This document shows positions 1 to 8,274 of a DNA stretch of 9,750 bases, one piece after another. The first letter of the stretch is position 1; each line of letters starts with the position of its first letter. A program made the position numbers and the translations under genes. The stretch is from Flavobacteriia bacterium (GTDB lineage: Bacteria; Bacteroidota; Bacteroidia; Flavobacteriales_D; Crocinitomicaceae): contig RFQF01000073.1 of NCBI GenBank assembly GCA_009925805.1, positions 1 to 9,750 on the forward strand, in the 5' to 3' direction. The notes beneath the pieces are model-generated. The model had not been told where the DNA came from. It ran no database searches and saw only the letters and a program-made list of their open reading frames with translations.

Positions 1-1
1 A

Positions 2-2803
2 CACATCATTAGAATTGTGGTGCACCCGCGCGATCCAAACACAGTTTGGGTAGGTGTTGTTGGACATTTGTTTGGACCCAACCCCGAGCGTGGTGTTTAT
101 AAAACCACCGATGGCGGTAAAAACTGGACGAAAATGGGATTGGAAAAATCCGACCGAATCGCCTCGATTCAGGTGAATCCAAAAAATCCAAACGAGGTGT
201 TCGTTGGTGTGTTGGGTGCCTTGTGGGGACCGAGCAACGAGCGTGGTGTGTATAAAACCATGGATGGTGGAAAAACCTGGACCAACGTGCTTTTTGTTGA
301 CAATACCACAGGATGCTCTGAATTGGTCATGGATCCCAGCAATCCTAACATTTTATATGCGGCGTTTTGGGAATTTCGAAGAACTGCGTATTCCTTCAAC
401 TCCGGGGGCCTAAACAGTGCCCTGTATAAAAGTGAAGACGGAGGAACGACTTGGAAAAAACTGGAAAACGGAATTCCTGCAGGAAAAAAAGGCCGTATCG
501 CCATCGCCATCGCCCCATCGAATCCCAACTTGCTGTATGCCGTCATTGAAGCCGAAAAAAAGGAGCAAAAAGGGCTCTATCGATCGGAAGATGCAGGAAA
601 AACATGGACCTATCTCAACGGTGATTTTGCCCTTACGGTTCGCCCGTTCTACTTTTCAAGAATTGTCGTGCATCCCAAGGACCCCAACATTCTGTACAAA
701 GCCGGATTATCGGGTTCCAAAAGCCGCGACGGCGGAAAGACCTTTGAAAATATGGGCTCCATGCACTCGGATATCCATGACATTGCTATGGACGCGAATG
801 ATCCGGATAAAGTGTTCGTGGCCACCGATGGTGGGCTTTACCGTTCCATGAACGGCGGTTCAAGTTTAGAAATTATCGAGAACCTGCCCCTGAGCCAATT
901 CTATCATGTCAGCATCGACAACCGAAATCCATATTATGTTTACGGAGGTCTGCAGGACAACAATTCCTGGTTTGGGCCATCCGCCAGCCCTGGAGGTGTA
1001 GAAGCACGGGATTGGGAGTTGGTAGGACAAGGGGATGGATTCCGGGTTTATCCTCACCCGACTAATCCAAAGATTGTGTATTCAGAAATGCAGGGTGCAG
1101 AGGCCATTTGGCGCTTTGACGTTGAAAAGCAACAGCTAAAAACCGTGAAACCTTATGCCCTCGAAGGCGACCCCAAACTTCGTTTCAATTGGAATGCATC
1201 ACTCACCACCAGCCAACACGCACCTGACCGCTTGTATGTGGGTAGTCAATTTGTGCACTTGTCTAACGATCGGGGGGATACTTGGGTTAAAATTTCTCCC
1301 GATTTAACCACCAACGACCTTAGCAAACAACTGCAGGAAGGTTCAGGAGGATTATCCGCCGATAATTCAGGGGCAGAAAATCATTGTACGGTTTTCACCA
1401 TTGCCGAATCTCCATTAGACGAAAAAGTGCTGTGGATTGGAACGGATGATGGCAATGTGCAACTGACGAAAGACGGTGGAAAAACCTGGGAAAATTTAAG
1501 CAAGAACTTTCCTGGACTGCCCGCCAATACCTGGTGTTATCACATCGAGGCCAGCGTGCATGGTCTAGGAATAGCCTATGCCGTTTTTGATGGGCATACA
1601 AAAAACGATTACGCTCCGTATGTGTATAAAACCGAAGATTTTGGCAAAACCTGGAAATCCATCAGCACTCCGGAAATAAGCACCTTTGTGCGGAATATAC
1701 AAGAAGACTACGTCAACAAAAACTTGTTGTATCTTGGCGCCGAAAACGGCTTGTACATCACGTTAAATGGTGGCGCATCATGGTCGCCGTTCACGAATAA
1801 TTTCCCCAAAGTAGCCGTGCATTATTTAGCATTGCATCCTACAAAACACGCCTTGGTCGCCGCTACCCACGGTCGCGGCATCATCATTCTTGATGACATT
1901 CGACCGCTCCGAAACATCCACCAAGACCAACTCAATCAAAACCTAACTTTTTTTGAAACAGACGTGTTTGTACTGCCCGAAAAAAGCAATTTTGGTGGGA
2001 CAGCGTCGAACAATCAATTTGTGGGGGAAAACCCGGGCAGCAGCGCCAAAATCAGTTATTTCCTTCCTAAAAGGCATACCTTCGGAAAAATGACCGGGGA
2101 AATTACTACACCTGAAGGTCAGTTGGTCTCGAAGTTGGATGTTGGAAAAAACAAAGGCATCAACATCATCGATTGGGGCTTTAATGCACTGGCGCCTAAA
2201 ACCGCGAAAGGCAAGAATTTTTCCTTGGCTCCTGCTCCTTCGGTGAAGGCTGGAAAATATTTGGTTAAGATTACCAAAGGAAACGAAGTATTCGAGAAAG
2301 CGATTGAAGTTTGCTACGATTCCACCTCGAGCTTTACGGCCGCAGACCGGAGCAAACAACAAGCAACTACGCAACGCCTTTTCGGGATGATTCAAGATTT
2401 AGCCTACCTTGTTTATCAAATCGACCAGTGGGATGCGAAAGTTGCGGAGTATCAAAGTAACAATCCGAAACCGAACAAAACGGTTGACGCCTTAAGCAAG
2501 GAACTCAGCGCCCTTCGAAATAAGTTGGTAGTGACCACCGGTGATAATTACGTAGGTACTGCTGAGCCCCAATTGCGGGAAAAAATCAATGAGATTTACG
2601 CGACCATTTCGTCCTATTATGGTGCTCCTTCCGAATCCGAATTGGCGAATATCAATGGCTTGAACAATCAATTGTTGGCAGGACAAAAAGCGTTTAAGCT
2701 ACTTCTTGAAACAAAAATTAAAGCGTTTGCCGCAACCTTGGAAAAAACACCCGCCATACCTCAACCTGTGGTGCTATCCTTGGAAGAATTTTTGAAGCAA
2801 TAA
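2..2803 (+). CDS. BNR/sortilin-like beta-propeller protein, 5' end cut off
   Basis: The reading frame is open from base 2, so the true start lies upstream; a GTG at 17 is used here only to number residues (928 to the TAA at 2801). The protein carries about ten Asp-box (BNR) motifs of the form S/T-x-D-x-G-x-T-W, for example near residues 30-37, 81-88, 139-146, 190-197, 485-491 and 539-546, with some degenerate copies. Family-typical blocks GGLQDNNSW (310-318) and ATHGRGIIILDD (616-627) are present. The propeller ends near residue 630; a beta-rich segment (about 646-780) and a helical C-terminal part follow. Such proteins are usually exported and of unknown substrate; they are often annotated as glycosyl hydrolases or VPS10/sortilin-like proteins without biochemical proof. 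No C-terminal type IX sorting domain is evident. The signal peptide cannot be judged because the N-terminus is missing. Confidence 0.9.
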   Translation, partial: HIIRIVVHPRDPNTVWVGVVGHLFGPNPERGVYKTTDGGKNWTKMGLEKSDRIASIQVNPKNPNEVFVGVLGALWGPSNERGVYKTMDGGKTWTNVLFVDNTTGCSELVMDPSNPNILYAAFWEFRRTAYSFNSGGLNSALYKSEDGGTTWKKLENGIPAGKKGRIAIAIAPSNPNLLYAVIEAEKKEQKGLYRSEDAGKTWTYLNGDFALTVRPFYFSRIVVHPKDPNILYKAGLSGSKSRDGGKTFENMGSMHSDIHDIAMDANDPDKVFVATDGGLYRSMNGGSSLEIIENLPLSQFYHVSIDNRNPYYVYGGLQDNNSWFGPSASPGGVEARDWELVGQGDGFRVYPHPTNPKIVYSEMQGAEAIWRFDVEKQQLKTVKPYALEGDPKLRFNWNASLTTSQHAPDRLYVGSQFVHLSNDRGDTWVKISPDLTTNDLSKQLQEGSGGLSADNSGAENHCTVFTIAESPLDEKVLWIGTDDGNVQLTKDGGKTWENLSKNFPGLPANTWCYHIEASVHGLGIAYAVFDGHTKNDYAPYVYKTEDFGKTWKSISTPEISTFVRNIQEDYVNKNLLYLGAENGLYITLNGGASWSPFTNNFPKVAVHYLALHPTKHALVAATHGRGIIILDDIRPLRNIHQDQLNQNLTFFETDVFVLPEKSNFGGTASNNQFVGENPGSSAKISYFLPKRHTFGKMTGEITTPEGQLVSKLDVGKNKGINIIDWGFNALAPKTAKGKNFSLAPAPSVKAGKYLVKITKGNEVFEKAIEVCYDSTSSFTAADRSKQQATTQRLFGMIQDLAYLVYQIDQWDAKVAEYQSNNPKPNKTVDALSKELSALRNKLVVTTGDNYVGTAEPQLREKINEIYATISSYYGAPSESELANINGLNNQLLAGQKAFKLLLETKIKAFAATLEKTPAIPQPVVLSLEEFLKQ

Positions 2804-2831
2804 CAAGGCTCAATAATCTTTAGTTCACAAA

Positions 2832-2853
2832 AAATCCCTCCGAGGAGGGATTT
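2832..2853. terminator. bidirectional hairpin terminator between convergent genes
   Basis: A perfect inverted repeat (AAATCCCTC, loop CGAG, GAGGGATTT) lies 28 bases after the propeller gene's stop and 22 bases beyond the sigma gene's stop. On the minus strand the stem runs into six consecutive U residues (complement of A2829-A2834), a good intrinsic terminator for the sigma gene. On the plus strand the U tract is short (ATTTAT), so termination there may be weaker. Confidence 0.8.
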
Positions 2854-2875
2854 ATACTTCGTTTGAATGATTCCA

Positions 2876-3472
2876 TTAAATTTCAGTTACAACACCGTTC
2901 TTTTCCATGAGTTTACGAAGGTTGATTAAGGCATAACGCATTCTACCTAACGCCGTGTTAATACTGATGCCCTCATCTTCGGCGATTTCTTTGAAGGATA
3001 AATCTTGAAAAATACGCATGTATAAAATCGTCCGCTGATTTTCAGGAAGCAACTCCATGAATTCAAGCACTTGACCTTCTAATTCCTTTTTACATTGTTG
3101 TTCCAGGGCATTCAGTTCATTGGTGGATAGTCGATTAAACACCGAATATTCTTCATTTCCCGAGCGTGTTTCCGAAAGTAATCGAATTTTTTTCGTCCGA
3201 CGGAAGTTGTCGATTATGTGGTTGTGTGCAATGCGCAATACCCAGGGTAAGAATTTTCCTTCTTCGTTGTACGATCCCGACTTCATGGTGGTAACTACCT
3301 TCACAAAAGTATCTTGAAAATAATCCAAGGCTAAGTCGCGGTCATGGATTTTAGAACAAATGAACCGATACACTCGATCTTTGTGGCGGTTGACCAGAAT
3401 TTCAAATGCTTTCTCATTTCCTCGGATGTACAACTTGACCAAGGCTTGGTCTTCTAACGACGATAACAACAT
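2876..3472 (-). CDS. sigma-70 family (ECF-type) RNA polymerase sigma factor
   Basis: The 198-residue product has the two-domain layout of an ECF-type sigma factor. Region 2 spans about residues 24-95, with FQDTFVKV (52-59) and the core-binding, -10-recognising stretch LPWVLRIAHNHIIDNFRR (75-92). Region 4 spans about 135-188, with LPENQRTILYMR (142-153) and a helix-turn-helix around FKEIAEDEGISINTALGRMR (160-179). It would bind core RNA polymerase in the cytoplasm and direct promoter choice. No anti-sigma gene lies next to it: the downstream neighbour converges across a terminator and the upstream one is divergent. Its target genes cannot be told from the sequence. Members with the INTALGRMRYAL ending of region 4 are common as stand-alone sigma factors in Bacteroidota. 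The ATG at 3470-3472 is the first start that covers the whole family domain; no clear ribosome site precedes it. Confidence 0.93.
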   Translation of the reverse strand: MLLSSLEDQALVKLYIRGNEKAFEILVNRHKDRVYRFICSKIHDRDLALDYFQDTFVKVVTTMKSGSYNEEGKFLPWVLRIAHNHIIDNFRRTKKIRLLSETRSGNEEYSVFNRLSTNELNALEQQCKKELEGQVLEFMELLPENQRTILYMRIFQDLSFKEIAEDEGISINTALGRMRYALINLRKLMEKNGVVTEI

Positions 3473-3570
3473 AATTTACTATTTATCCAGATTTGGGGTT
3501 AAGTAAACGTGTTGTGTATAGGCGTGTTGTTTTTAAGAATTAACGTAAAAGTAAAGTTTTCTTGCCCAAC

Positions 3571-3600
3571 TTGGTGCTCTTTTAACTTTTACCTACTTTC
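3571..3600 (+). promoter_or_regulatory. weak candidate Bacteroidota-type promoter for the five-gene operon
   Basis: In the 147-base divergent gap between the sigma gene and the operon, a TTG (3571-3573) is followed after 20 bases by TACTTTC (3594-3600). This is an imperfect match to the Bacteroidota pattern TTG, about 20 bases, TAnnTTTG. It would place transcription start close before the ATG at 3620. The match is poor enough to be chance. No other site was recognised in this gap. Confidence 0.2.
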
Positions 3601-3619
3601 ATCGAATATTTTTAGGGTT

Positions 3620-4216
3620 ATGTCGAACAAAGCGTTTGGAATTGGATTATTGACCTTGATCGGTTTTCCCGTTTTCGGATTTTTGCTGCGCTACGGATTG
3701 GACCTCACCAAACTGCCCGATTTTCTGCAAATGCAGCAATTTCAAGCAATTCCCATAGGCTACGGGGGGATGTTCGGTTTTATCTATGCCTTTATCGCCC
3801 TTCCTTTGATGCAGGCACCTGTGTTTGATGGCCTGAGCTACCGCATGGAAACCCTCATAGGGCAGCTTAAATTGACATTCCTCGGGGGGATTTTCCTTTC
3901 GGTGTGCGCCGGGGTTGGCGAGGAACTTTTTTTTCGAGCAGCACTTCAACCCTCCTTGGGTGTATGGCTAAGCTCTGTGATTTTTGTGGCGATCCACGGA
4001 TATTTGAATCCATGGAACTGGAGATTCAGTTTGTACGGGCTGATTATTTTACCCTTCATTGTATTGCTTTCCTACGGCTTTGAATTCTTCGGTCTTTGGT
4101 TCGCCATTGCGGCACATTTTGCCTACGATGCCGTGCTTTTTACGGCCATTGTCATGGAAAACCGCGCGAAAAAGACCAAGCACGAAAGCCGCAAAATCGC
4201 TACCTTTGAGGGGTGA
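3620..4216 (+). CDS. CPBP family intramembrane metalloprotease (CAAX protease/Abi type)
   Basis: This 198-residue membrane protein has several hydrophobic segments and all motifs of the CPBP (Abi, CAAX prenyl protease 2-like) family: EELFFR (101-106, motif EExxxR), a histidine in FVAIHGY (H126) and HFAYD (H166, D170). These residues bind the metal and carry out peptide hydrolysis within the membrane. Bacterial substrates are mostly unknown; roles in bacteriocin self-immunity and protein secretion are known for some relatives. The frame can be extended upstream to 3509, but that would add a 37-residue stretch unlike the family, so the ATG at 3620 is preferred; it is followed at once by the first membrane segment. 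It is the first gene of a tight operon and overlaps the next gene by four bases (GTGA). The substrate cannot be inferred. Confidence 0.88.
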   Translation: MSNKAFGIGLLTLIGFPVFGFLLRYGLDLTKLPDFLQMQQFQAIPIGYGGMFGFIYAFIALPLMQAPVFDGLSYRMETLIGQLKLTFLGGIFLSVCAGVGEELFFRAALQPSLGVWLSSVIFVAIHGYLNPWNWRFSLYGLIILPFIVLLSYGFEFFGLWFAIAAHFAYDAVLFTAIVMENRAKKTKHESRKIATFEG

Positions 4217-4845
4217 AGCGGTTTCAAACACCTTTTTTTATAGGGTATCTTTTGTTCTTCCTAATCGGCAGTTTCATGCTGTTCACTTCGGATAAAATTA
4301 CCCTCCAGCTTAATACCAATGCGCTGCATACTATCTTCTTAGATGCCACCATGCCCTACATTACCTGGATGGGCGACGGGCTTTTCGCCATCCTTGTAGC
4401 TGTTGTGATTTTACTGTTTTTCCACCGACGACTCGGAAGCTTGTTGTTAATTGGTTATGCGGGGTCGGCCCTGTTGGCCCAAGGTGCGAAGCGGCTCCTG
4501 TTTCCCGAGGCCATGCGGCCTTATTTCTTCTTAAAATACCACCCATCCTTTCATAAAATTCCCCACTTTTTATACTACGAATTTCACAGTTTCCCTTCCG
4601 GTCACACTACGACCGCCTTTGCGATGGCCACGGTATTGGCTTGGCATTGTACGCCATCCTGCTGGAAGCAATCGGCGCTCTTAATGCTGGCTTGCTTGGT
4701 GGGATTTTCACGTACCTATCTCTCCCAGCATTTCTTGGTCGATGTGCTTGCTGGGTCCATGTTGGGCGTATCTTGCGGGCTGATGCTCGTGGTCTTTTGG
4801 CCCCAACACTGGCTTTCAAAACAAACCCCTTTAGTACGCCTATGA
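4213..4845 (+). CDS. PAP2 family membrane phosphatase
   Basis: The 210-residue product is a polytopic inner-membrane protein with the three type 2 phosphatidic acid phosphatase motifs: KRLLFPEAMRP (93-103), SFPSGHTTTAFA (126-137, acid/base H131) and SRTYLSQHFLVD (166-177, nucleophile H173, with D177). The family dephosphorylates lipid phosphates such as undecaprenyl pyrophosphate, lipid A or phosphatidylglycerol phosphate at the periplasmic face. The start is a GTG at 4213 that overlaps the protease gene's TGA, preceded by a purine run (GAGGGG) that may help re-initiation. The gene ends in an ATGA overlap with a GT-C glycosyltransferase. That pairing favours a polyprenyl-phosphate or lipid A substrate, but this is inference. 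Confidence 0.9.
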   Translation: MKRFQTPFFIGYLLFFLIGSFMLFTSDKITLQLNTNALHTIFLDATMPYITWMGDGLFAILVAVVILLFFHRRLGSLLLIGYAGSALLAQGAKRLLFPEAMRPYFFLKYHPSFHKIPHFLYYEFHSFPSGHTTTAFAMATVLAWHCTPSCWKQSALLMLACLVGFSRTYLSQHFLVDVLAGSMLGVSCGLMLVVFWPQHWLSKQTPLVRL

Positions 4846-6470
4846 ACCTCAAAACGCTTGGCTCAATTGTAGGCATTTGCTTGATTTTGTTTGTACCCTT
4901 TTTGGGGTACGTGCATCTCTTCGATTGGGACGAGATCAACTTTGCAGAATGTGCCCGAGAAATGCTCGAAAGCGGTAATTTTTCGACCGTAACGATCGAT
5001 TACGAGCCGTTTTGGGAGAAACCCCCGCTGTTCATTTGGATGCAAGCCCTTTCCATGAAATGCTTTGGTGTCCATGCCTTCGGGGCGCGTTTTCCCAATG
5101 TACTCGCCGCCATCGCTACGCTGCTTTCCATTCTTTACCACGGCACAAAGCACCAAAACCGCAAATTTGCCCTTTGGTGGGCCGCTTTTTATTTGGGCTC
5201 GTTTTTACCCAACCTTTATTTTCATTCGGGCATTATCGATCCTTGGTTCAATCTTTTTATCCTCAACGCCATCGCTTTTTACTTTTCAGGAAATACCCAC
5301 CGCAACCACCTCCATTGGTTACTATGCGGCATCTTTGCCGGTTTGGCGGTAATGACCAAAGGTCCCGTGGCGCTCATCCTCGTAGGCGGAAGCGTGTTTT
5401 TCTACCATTTGATTACCCGATTCAAGAGTTTTCCTTCCCTCAAAGCGCTCGTGCTTGTCCTATTCAGCACGCTTGTCATTAGTTTATGTTGGTTTTTCAT
5501 GCTTTGGGTTACCGGAAACACCGCCATTATTGAACAATTCTTGGCCTACCAGGTGCGCTTGTTTCAAACCCAAGATGCCGGACACGGAGGCCCGATCTAT
5601 TACCACTGGGTGGTGCTGCTTTTGGGTTGCTTTCCCGCCTCCTTTTTCGCCTTAAGCTCTCTTTTCAAAAAAACAACCTATGCCAAACGTTTCAGTATCC
5701 TGATCCTCATATCCGGACTGCTCACCTTGGTGTTGTTTTCCATCGTGCAAACGAAAATCATTCATTATTCCTCCTTTTGTTATTTTTTCTTATGTTATTT
5801 TGCCGCGTTGGCCGTCGCGCAAGAAAAACCAAAACTGTCGCGCACGGTTCTTTTCGCAGGTGTTTATCTGGGAGCGATTGCAATGTTGGTGGGCGTCCTG
5901 GTATACCTGCAGACGTACGGACCAGGGATCGAAAAAGTGCTGACGATCCAGGATCCATTTGCCCTGCAAAACCTGAAAGCGTATACGCAATGGCGCTGGT
6001 ACGACTTCACCGTGGTGGTGCTTTGGCTGGGCGCCGTTATAGTTTCTTTCTACTATGCTTGGAAAAAACGCTTGACCCATGCGGTGGGGGTCTTGTTGCT
6101 CGGTATCGCGCTTGGCAACGTGGCCTTAAAACCCACCCTATTGCCCCACATCGAACAGTATACCCAAGGAGCGGCTATCGCATTTTATGAAAAACACCGC
6201 GACCAAAATGTGTACCTCATTACCTTGGGCTATAAATCGTATGCGCACTTGTTTTACGGGAAGATAAAACCGCATACCAACCCCTTGCGCTACAACGAAG
6301 CATGGGTATGCGCAGATTCCACGGATTTGCCTGCCTTTTATGTGGCACGATACCCTTCGCAGGAACGGTATTTACAAGCCTATCCGAACTTAAAAATGTT
6401 GTACATGAAGCATGGTTTTGTTTTTCTCGCTCAAAAAAAGAACTTAAGTTTGAAGTCCCAAAAGAAATAA
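4842..6470 (+). CDS. ArnT/PMT-like GT-C glycosyltransferase
   Basis: The 542-residue membrane protein resembles the GT-C enzymes that move a sugar from a polyprenyl phosphate to lipid A, protein or another acceptor in the periplasm. After a first membrane helix (about 8-24) comes the acidic catalytic motif DWDE (28-31) followed by INFAECAREML. Next are EPFWEKPPLFIW (55-66), the first part of the family core, MTKGP (171-175) and TKIIHYS (304-310). About ten further hydrophobic stretches run to residue 430, and a soluble tail of about 110 residues follows. The frame is open further upstream to 4641, but that part lies inside the PAP2 gene in another frame; the ATG at 4842 overlaps the PAP2 stop as ATGA and precedes a membrane helix, so it is preferred. 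Donor and acceptor are not identifiable. Confidence 0.87.
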   Translation: MNLKTLGSIVGICLILFVPFLGYVHLFDWDEINFAECAREMLESGNFSTVTIDYEPFWEKPPLFIWMQALSMKCFGVHAFGARFPNVLAAIATLLSILYHGTKHQNRKFALWWAAFYLGSFLPNLYFHSGIIDPWFNLFILNAIAFYFSGNTHRNHLHWLLCGIFAGLAVMTKGPVALILVGGSVFFYHLITRFKSFPSLKALVLVLFSTLVISLCWFFMLWVTGNTAIIEQFLAYQVRLFQTQDAGHGGPIYYHWVVLLLGCFPASFFALSSLFKKTTYAKRFSILILISGLLTLVLFSIVQTKIIHYSSFCYFFLCYFAALAVAQEKPKLSRTVLFAGVYLGAIAMLVGVLVYLQTYGPGIEKVLTIQDPFALQNLKAYTQWRWYDFTVVVLWLGAVIVSFYYAWKKRLTHAVGVLLLGIALGNVALKPTLLPHIEQYTQGAAIAFYEKHRDQNVYLITLGYKSYAHLFYGKIKPHTNPLRYNEAWVCADSTDLPAFYVARYPSQERYLQAYPNLKMLYMKHGFVFLAQKKNLSLKSQKK

Positions 6471-6474
6471 CCCT

Positions 6475-7674
6475 ATGCCCCAGATTTCAGAAAAAGCACA
6501 AATCGTTCCTGCTTCACCTATTCGTAAGTTGGTGCCTTTTGCCGAGGCCGCCAAAAAAGCGGGAAAAACCGTCTATCATTTAAATATTGGGCAACCCGAT
6601 ATTCAAACGCCTGAGGCTGCTTTAAACGCCATCCATCATTTTGATGACAAGGTCCTTGAATACAGTCACTCGGCGGGAATCGAAAGTTATCGTGTGAAGC
6701 TATCCGCATCGTACAAAACCCAAGGGATTCCTGTAGAGGTAGAAGACATCCTAATCACGACCGGAGGATCTGAAGCCTTGATTTTTGCAATGTTGTGCAC
6801 CTGTAATCCGGGGGACGAAGTGATTATTCCGGAACCTTTTTATGCCAATTACAACAGTTTTGCGGTAACGGCGGGCGTTCGGGTGGTTCCTGTAACTTCG
6901 AGCATAGAAAATGGCTTTGCCCTACCTGCCATGGAGGAAATTGAAGCCAAAATAACACCGCGTACCAAAGGCATTGTGATATGCAATCCGGGCAATCCCA
7001 CCGGATATTTATACGCCAAAGAAGAATTGGAAGCCTTGGCAGCGATTGTAAAAAAGCATGACTTGTTCTTGTATGCCGACGAGGTGTACCGTGAATTTTG
7101 CTATGACGGTGCGCAACCGCATTCCGTATTAAATTTACCTGGGCTGGAAGAACATGTATTGATGATCGATTCCGTTTCGAAACGTTATTCCATGTGCGGC
7201 GCACGCATTGGTGCGTTGGTCAGCAAGAACAAAGCAGTGATGGCCGCGGCCCTTAAATTTGGCCAAGCACGCCTTTCTCCCCCCACCATTGACCAAGTTG
7301 CTGCAGAGGCGGCCCTTTCTACACCTCAGTCCTATTTTAATGAAGTAGTAGACGAATACGTAGCCCGTAGAAACATCATGGTGGACGGCTTAAACGCCAT
7401 ACCTGGTGTATTTTGTCCGAAACCTAAAGGCGCCTTTTATTGCGTGGCGCGATTCCCGGTGGACGATGCCGAAAAATTCTGTCAATGGTTGTTAGCGTCG
7501 TTTTCTTTTGAAGGACAAACCGTTATGATGGCGCCTGCCAACGGGTTCTACGCTACCCCGGGAGCAGGGAAAAATGAGGCGCGTATTGCATATGTATTGC
7601 ATCAAGATGCATTGCGAAAGGCGGTTGATTGCTTGCGCGTAGCCTTAGAAGAATATCCAGGGACGATCCGATGA
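6475..7674 (+). CDS. PLP-dependent class I/II aminotransferase (aspartate aminotransferase-like)
   Basis: The 399-residue cytoplasmic protein has the full fold-type I aminotransferase signature and normal length: GQPDIQTP (39-46), GGSEAL (97-102, cofactor phosphate binding), CNPGNPTGY (170-178, N174), ADEVY (201-205, D202 to the pyridine nitrogen), SVSKRYSMCGARIG (233-246) with Schiff-base lysine K236 and R244, and R370 in NEARIAY for the substrate carboxylate. It should transfer an amino group between an amino acid and a 2-oxo acid; this subgroup includes aspartate, aromatic and alanine-type enzymes, and the sequence does not decide which. The ATG lies four bases after the glycosyltransferase stop, and the gene ends in an ATGA overlap with the DUF1801 gene. 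Its place among membrane glycolipid-type genes may reflect only shared transcription. Confidence 0.93.
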   Translation: MPQISEKAQIVPASPIRKLVPFAEAAKKAGKTVYHLNIGQPDIQTPEAALNAIHHFDDKVLEYSHSAGIESYRVKLSASYKTQGIPVEVEDILITTGGSEALIFAMLCTCNPGDEVIIPEPFYANYNSFAVTAGVRVVPVTSSIENGFALPAMEEIEAKITPRTKGIVICNPGNPTGYLYAKEELEALAAIVKKHDLFLYADEVYREFCYDGAQPHSVLNLPGLEEHVLMIDSVSKRYSMCGARIGALVSKNKAVMAAALKFGQARLSPPTIDQVAAEAALSTPQSYFNEVVDEYVARRNIMVDGLNAIPGVFCPKPKGAFYCVARFPVDDAEKFCQWLLASFSFEGQTVMMAPANGFYATPGAGKNEARIAYVLHQDALRKAVDCLRVALEEYPGTIR

Positions 7675-8189
7675 ATACCGTAGTCGAATATATCCAGGCG
7701 ATTGAGGAAGGTCCGAGGAAAGCATTATTCCTCCAAATGAGGGACGTAATCCTCGATAACCTTCCAAAAGGATTTGAAGAGGAAATGAATTACGGCATGA
7801 TTGGCTATGTGGTGCCGCATTCCTTGTATCCGAAGGGCTATCATTGTTCTCCAGAATTGCCATTACCCTTTGTGAATTTGGTGATCCGAAAAGACATTAT
7901 CACCTTTTACCACATGGGCCTCTATGCGGACCCAACGATGCTTTCGTGGTTTGAGAAGGAATATATTGAAGCAACGGGTAAAAAACCCGACATGGGGAAA
8001 AGTTGTATTCGGTTTAAGAAGACCACACCGATTCCGTTTACTTTGATCGGCGAACTCATGCAAAAAATTTCTCCTGAACAATGGATTGAGCGCTATGAGG
8101 CGGCGTTACAACACAAATCGTATATTCGTACATGCGCAACAAACCTTCTCCAATACACCCGATTTGGTTGTATAAGCGCAAGATTGTAG
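7671..8189 (+). CDS. DUF1801-type protein with atypical C-terminal tail
   Basis: The product (172 residues) looks like the small DUF1801 group: a short helical start, EEEMNYGMIGYVVPHSLYP (36-54), a beta stretch LPFVNLVIRKDIITFYHMGLY (64-84) and the usual near-terminal block SCIRFKKTTPIPFTLIGELM with SPEQWIERYEAAL (111-146). The family function is unknown. The ATG at 7671 overlaps the aminotransferase stop; a longer frame from 7629 would lie inside that gene. Relatives as remembered end soon after the helix corresponding to WIERYEAAL, but here some 25 further residues (about 148-172) follow without family resemblance, ending at TAG 8187-8189. This is 13 bases before the apparent edge of a cassette region. 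The tail may be read-through into foreign DNA after loss of the native stop codon. Confidence 0.8.
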   Translation: MNTVVEYIQAIEEGPRKALFLQMRDVILDNLPKGFEEEMNYGMIGYVVPHSLYPKGYHCSPELPLPFVNLVIRKDIITFYHMGLYADPTMLSWFEKEYIEATGKKPDMGKSCIRFKKTTPIPFTLIGELMQKISPEQWIERYEAALQHKSYIRTCATNLLQYTRFGCISARL

Positions 8190-8202
8190 CGTGTATAAGC
8201 TA

Positions 8203-8209
8203 GTTATCG
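8203..8209 (+). other. left recombination boundary of the first cassette (R'-type box GTTATCG)
   Basis: GTTATCG at this point marks the apparent joint between the chromosomal operon side and the first cassette, with the expected crossover between G8203 and T8204. The box is the exact reverse complement of the attC 5' box at 8901-8907; the match extends to nine bases (8203-8211 with 8899-8907). It keeps the GTT of the integron consensus GTTRRRY but differs in its later positions. A good attC hairpin is not evident on its left side, so it could be an attI, a worn attC or a secondary genomic site. Confidence 0.6.
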
Positions 8210-8256
8210 TTCAGTCTAAAAAAAACAAATTCAAAACTAACTCAAGTTATTTTTAC

Positions 8257-8264
8257 TACATTCG
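8257..8264 (+). promoter_or_regulatory. candidate -7 element before the PIN gene
   Basis: TACATTCG differs at one base from the Bacteroidota -7 pattern TAnnTTTG and sits 10 bases before the ATG at 8275, inside the AT-rich cassette leader. No TTG -33 element lies at the usual distance. If real, it would let the cassette drive its own toxin-antitoxin genes with a very short leader. The evidence is weak. Confidence 0.25.
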
Positions 8265-8274
8265 AAAATAAAAA

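Noticed and set aside
1943..2395. A 150-codon minus-strand frame inside the BNR gene.
   Set aside because: It is antisense to a clearly coding region, has no known motif and has low-complexity, arginine-rich shadow composition.
3509..3619. Extended start for the CPBP protease.
   Set aside because: The added 37 residues are cysteine- and serine-rich and unlike the family; the stretch is better read as the divergent promoter gap.
4641..4841. Extended N-terminus for the GT-C glycosyltransferase.
   Set aside because: It would overlap the PAP2 motif region in a different frame and adds residues unlike the family; the ATG at 4842 with an ATGA overlap fits better.
8153..8172. Hairpin ATACACC/GGTTGTAT as terminator of the operon.
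   Set aside because: The stem has a bulge, lies within the annotated DUF1801 frame and has no U tract after it.
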